From Acidobacteriota bacterium (GTDB lineage: Bacteria > Acidobacteriota > Blastocatellia > Pyrinomonadales > Pyrinomonadaceae), in assembly GCA_020200135.1 (NCBI GenBank), contig JAIVJI010000080.1, positions 13,770 to 58,698 on the forward strand: 44,929 nt of DNA, given 5' to 3'. How positions within the stretch are numbered: the stretch's first letter is position 1; each line of letters starts with the position of its first letter. The notes under the pieces are model-generated. The model worked only from the letters and a program-made list of their open reading frames with translations, had not been told where the DNA came from and made no database searches. This document shows, in pieces, positions 43,285-44,929 of this stretch. The translations under genes and the position numbers were made by a program.

Positions 43285-44929
43285 GCGCACTTCACGAAAT
43301 ACTGGCGCGCGCGTCCGCGTGGCTCTGGCCGGCGCTGGCGAATCACCTCTGGCAGGCGACCCTGTTCGCGGCGCTCGCCCTCGGCGTGACGCTGCTGCTG
43401 CGGCGCGGCGCGCCCGCGCGCCTGCGCTACTCGCTCTGGCTCGTCGCGGCGTTGAAGTTCGCGGCGCCCTCGGCGCTCTTCGCCTACTTCGCCGCGGCGC
43501 TCGGACTGGACTCGCTCTGGCGCGACTCCGAAGGGGCGGCCGCGCCCCTCTTCATGAGAATCGCCGAGCCCGTCACGACAGACTCGCCCGACCTGGTCGT
43601 CGGCGTCTCGGCCGCGCGCGGTCACGAAGAGCTGTTGTGCGTGCTCACGCTCGTCTGGCTCGCGGGCTGCGCGGCGCTCGCGCTCGTCTGGTTCGGGAAG
43701 AGGCGCGAGTTTCTGCGCTCGGTGTGCGCGGGCCGGGAGGCATGGGCGGGGCGCGAGTTCGAGGCGCTCGCGCGCGCGCGGGCGCGGCTCGGGCTGCGGC
43801 GCGAGGTGCTGCTCGTGCTCTCAGAGGCGCGGACGGAGCCGGGCGTGTGGCGCACGCGGCGCCCCGTTCTGCTGCTGCCGTCGGAGGTCGCGGCGCAGTT
43901 GGACGACGAGGAGCTGGAGGCGGTCGTGCTGCACGAGCTGGCGCACGTCGAGCGGCGCGACAACCTCTGCGCGAATCTACTGACGGCGCTCGCGTGCGTC
44001 TTCTGGTTCAACCCCGTCGTCTGGCTCGTCGGCCGCAAGCTCTTCGCCGAGCGCGAGAGCGCGTGCGACGAGCGCGTGCTCGAAGCCGGCGGCGGCTCGG
44101 GCGCGTACGCCGCGGGGATTTTGAAGGTCGTGCGCTTCTGCTCGGGCTGGCGCGTGGCGGGCGTGGCGGGCGTCGCCTCGGGCTCAAACCTTCGGAGGAG
44201 GATCGAGATGATTATGCTTGGCGAGAAGGGCGTGCGCGTGCGCGCCTGGCACCGCGCGACGCTTTCGGGGCTGGCGGCCGTCGCGCTCACGCTGACCGTG
44301 GGAACCGGGCTCTTCGGCCGCGGGACGACAACCTCTGCGCGCATGCTCGAAGGCTCAGGCGGCGAGCCGCAGGAAGGCGGGCGCGTCGTCGCGCGCAGCG
44401 GGCAGCGCGGCGCCGAGAGTCGCGAACAGGAGTCCGCCGTCCGGGAGGTGGTCGAGCAGTCGCCGGAGTCCGGCGTTCAGTTCGAGCAGGCGCCGAACGC
44501 GCCTGTCCAGATCACCGAGGCGCGCATGCGCATGGTCGCGCGCGAGCAGCTGCGCCGCGCGGACGGGCGGGGCGCCGACTCGTCCGGCGACGAAGAGTCC
44601 GGGTACCTCCTCACGCTGCCGACGGTGACGGTGTCGAACACCTCCGCGAAGGCCGCCCACGAAATCGGCGTCGGCTTTGAGACGAGCGGACGGGTCGGCG
44701 TCGTCGCGGGCTACGCGGCGGGGCTCAGGCCGGGCGAGTCGAAGACGTTCCGCTCCGAGTGGGGGCGCCGGAACGTCCTCTTCCCCGGCACGTTCGCCGA
44801 CGTCAAGGTGCGCGTCGTCTGGGTCGAGTTCGAGGACGGCACGACGTGGGGCACCCGCATGCGCGCACGCGTGCCGCCGCCCCCGCCCCCGCCGGACGCG
44901 CCCGGCGTCCCTGAGCCGCCGGCCAGAGG
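43281..44929 (+). CDS. BlaR1-type M56 membrane metallopeptidase, C-terminally cut by the window
   Basis: The TTG at 43281 overlaps the blaI stop. The frame gives 549 residues to the window edge without a stop. Hydrophobic helices start with LANHLWQATLFAALALGVTL, and the zinc site is HELAH at 218-222 with ERESACDERV as the third-ligand region. About residue 313 a further helix occurs (GLAAVALTLTVGTGLF). The visible C-terminus is not a penicillin-binding domain: it is a Gln/Glu-rich linker followed by a beta-rich segment (SNTSAKAAHEIGVGFETSG) and a poly-Pro stretch. The signal sensed is therefore unknown. Confidence 0.88.
   Translation, partial: MSALHEILARASAWLWPALANHLWQATLFAALALGVTLLLRRGAPARLRYSLWLVAALKFAAPSALFAYFAAALGLDSLWRDSEGAAAPLFMRIAEPVTTDSPDLVVGVSAARGHEELLCVLTLVWLAGCAALALVWFGKRREFLRSVCAGREAWAGREFEALARARARLGLRREVLLVLSEARTEPGVWRTRRPVLLLPSEVAAQLDDEELEAVVLHELAHVERRDNLCANLLTALACVFWFNPVVWLVGRKLFAERESACDERVLEAGGGSGAYAAGILKVVRFCSGWRVAGVAGVASGSNLRRRIEMIMLGEKGVRVRAWHRATLSGLAAVALTLTVGTGLFGRGTTTSARMLEGSGGEPQEGGRVVARSGQRGAESREQESAVREVVEQSPESGVQFEQAPNAPVQITEARMRMVAREQLRRADGRGADSSGDEESGYLLTLPTVTVSNTSAKAAHEIGVGFETSGRVGVVAGYAAGLRPGESKTFRSEWGRRNVLFPGTFADVKVRVVWVEFEDGTTWGTRMRARVPPPPPPPDAPGVPEPPAR

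Overview
This is a 44.9 kb stretch of high-GC bacterial chromosome with about 42 genes on both strands and no rRNA, tRNA, phage or transposase gene that I can see. The gene mix suggests an Acidobacteriota member, probably class Blastocatellia: two Ser/Thr kinases with TPR tails, many secreted TolB-like, M28 and DUF885 proteins, MacB-type permeases, an ergothioneine pathway, and a BlaI/BlaR1 pair. This is inference from gene content, not from a marker gene.

Layout. At 1-1824 (minus strand) lie a zinc-ribbon fragment, a pterin-4a-carbinolamine dehydratase and a flavodoxin-fold oxidoreductase. At 1914-5725 lie a sterol-desaturase-family protein and an arsenosugar-type set: two glycosyltransferases of the TIGR04283 and TIGR04282 types, an AhpD-like protein and radical SAM ArsS, with no ArsM visible. 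At 5831-10109 is a serine block: DUF1015, a GNAT, serA and serC. At 10109-13356 lie a secreted beta-propeller protein and an M28 peptidase with a PDZ domain, followed by an RRM RNA-binding protein. At 14280-17572 lie kinase 1 and an 80-residue orphan protein. At 17693-19360 is a CruP/CruA-like flavoprotein, followed by a GlsB-like membrane protein. At 19969-20150 is a GEMM (c-di-GMP-I type) riboswitch with a candidate terminator, upstream of a small secreted protein. At 20872-27418 lie a permease/binding-protein fusion, its broken ATPase gene, and the ergothioneine genes egtA, egtD and egtB. At 27573-30084 are two FtsX permeases, followed by a frameshifted DUF885 lipoprotein and an SGNH protein. 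At 33949-37155 (minus) is a redox operon: a PPOX-family protein, a DUF3224 remnant, a [2Fe-2S] ferredoxin, a DUF6687-like protein and a TrxR-fold reductase. At 37200-44929 lie a secreted protein, a mini-glutaredoxin, kinase 2 with a gapless internal duplication, a PPP phosphatase, BlaI with its operator, and a partial BlaR1.

Cross-cutting features. Seven intergenic inverted repeats are built from imperfect 7-bp units (AGTAGAC, TGAATAG, GTGACGG and GAAGGAT types). Several supply the stop codon of the adjacent gene, and three carry an inner GC-rich terminator between convergent genes. Three genes (ABC ATPase, DUF885, PPOX/DUF3224) carry out-of-frame lesions that look like short deletions. They may be real decay or assembly errors. 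The best candidates for follow-up are the riboswitch and its small secreted target, the possible ergothioneine transporter beside the egt genes, the heptad elements, and the ferredoxin/DUF6687/reductase operon.
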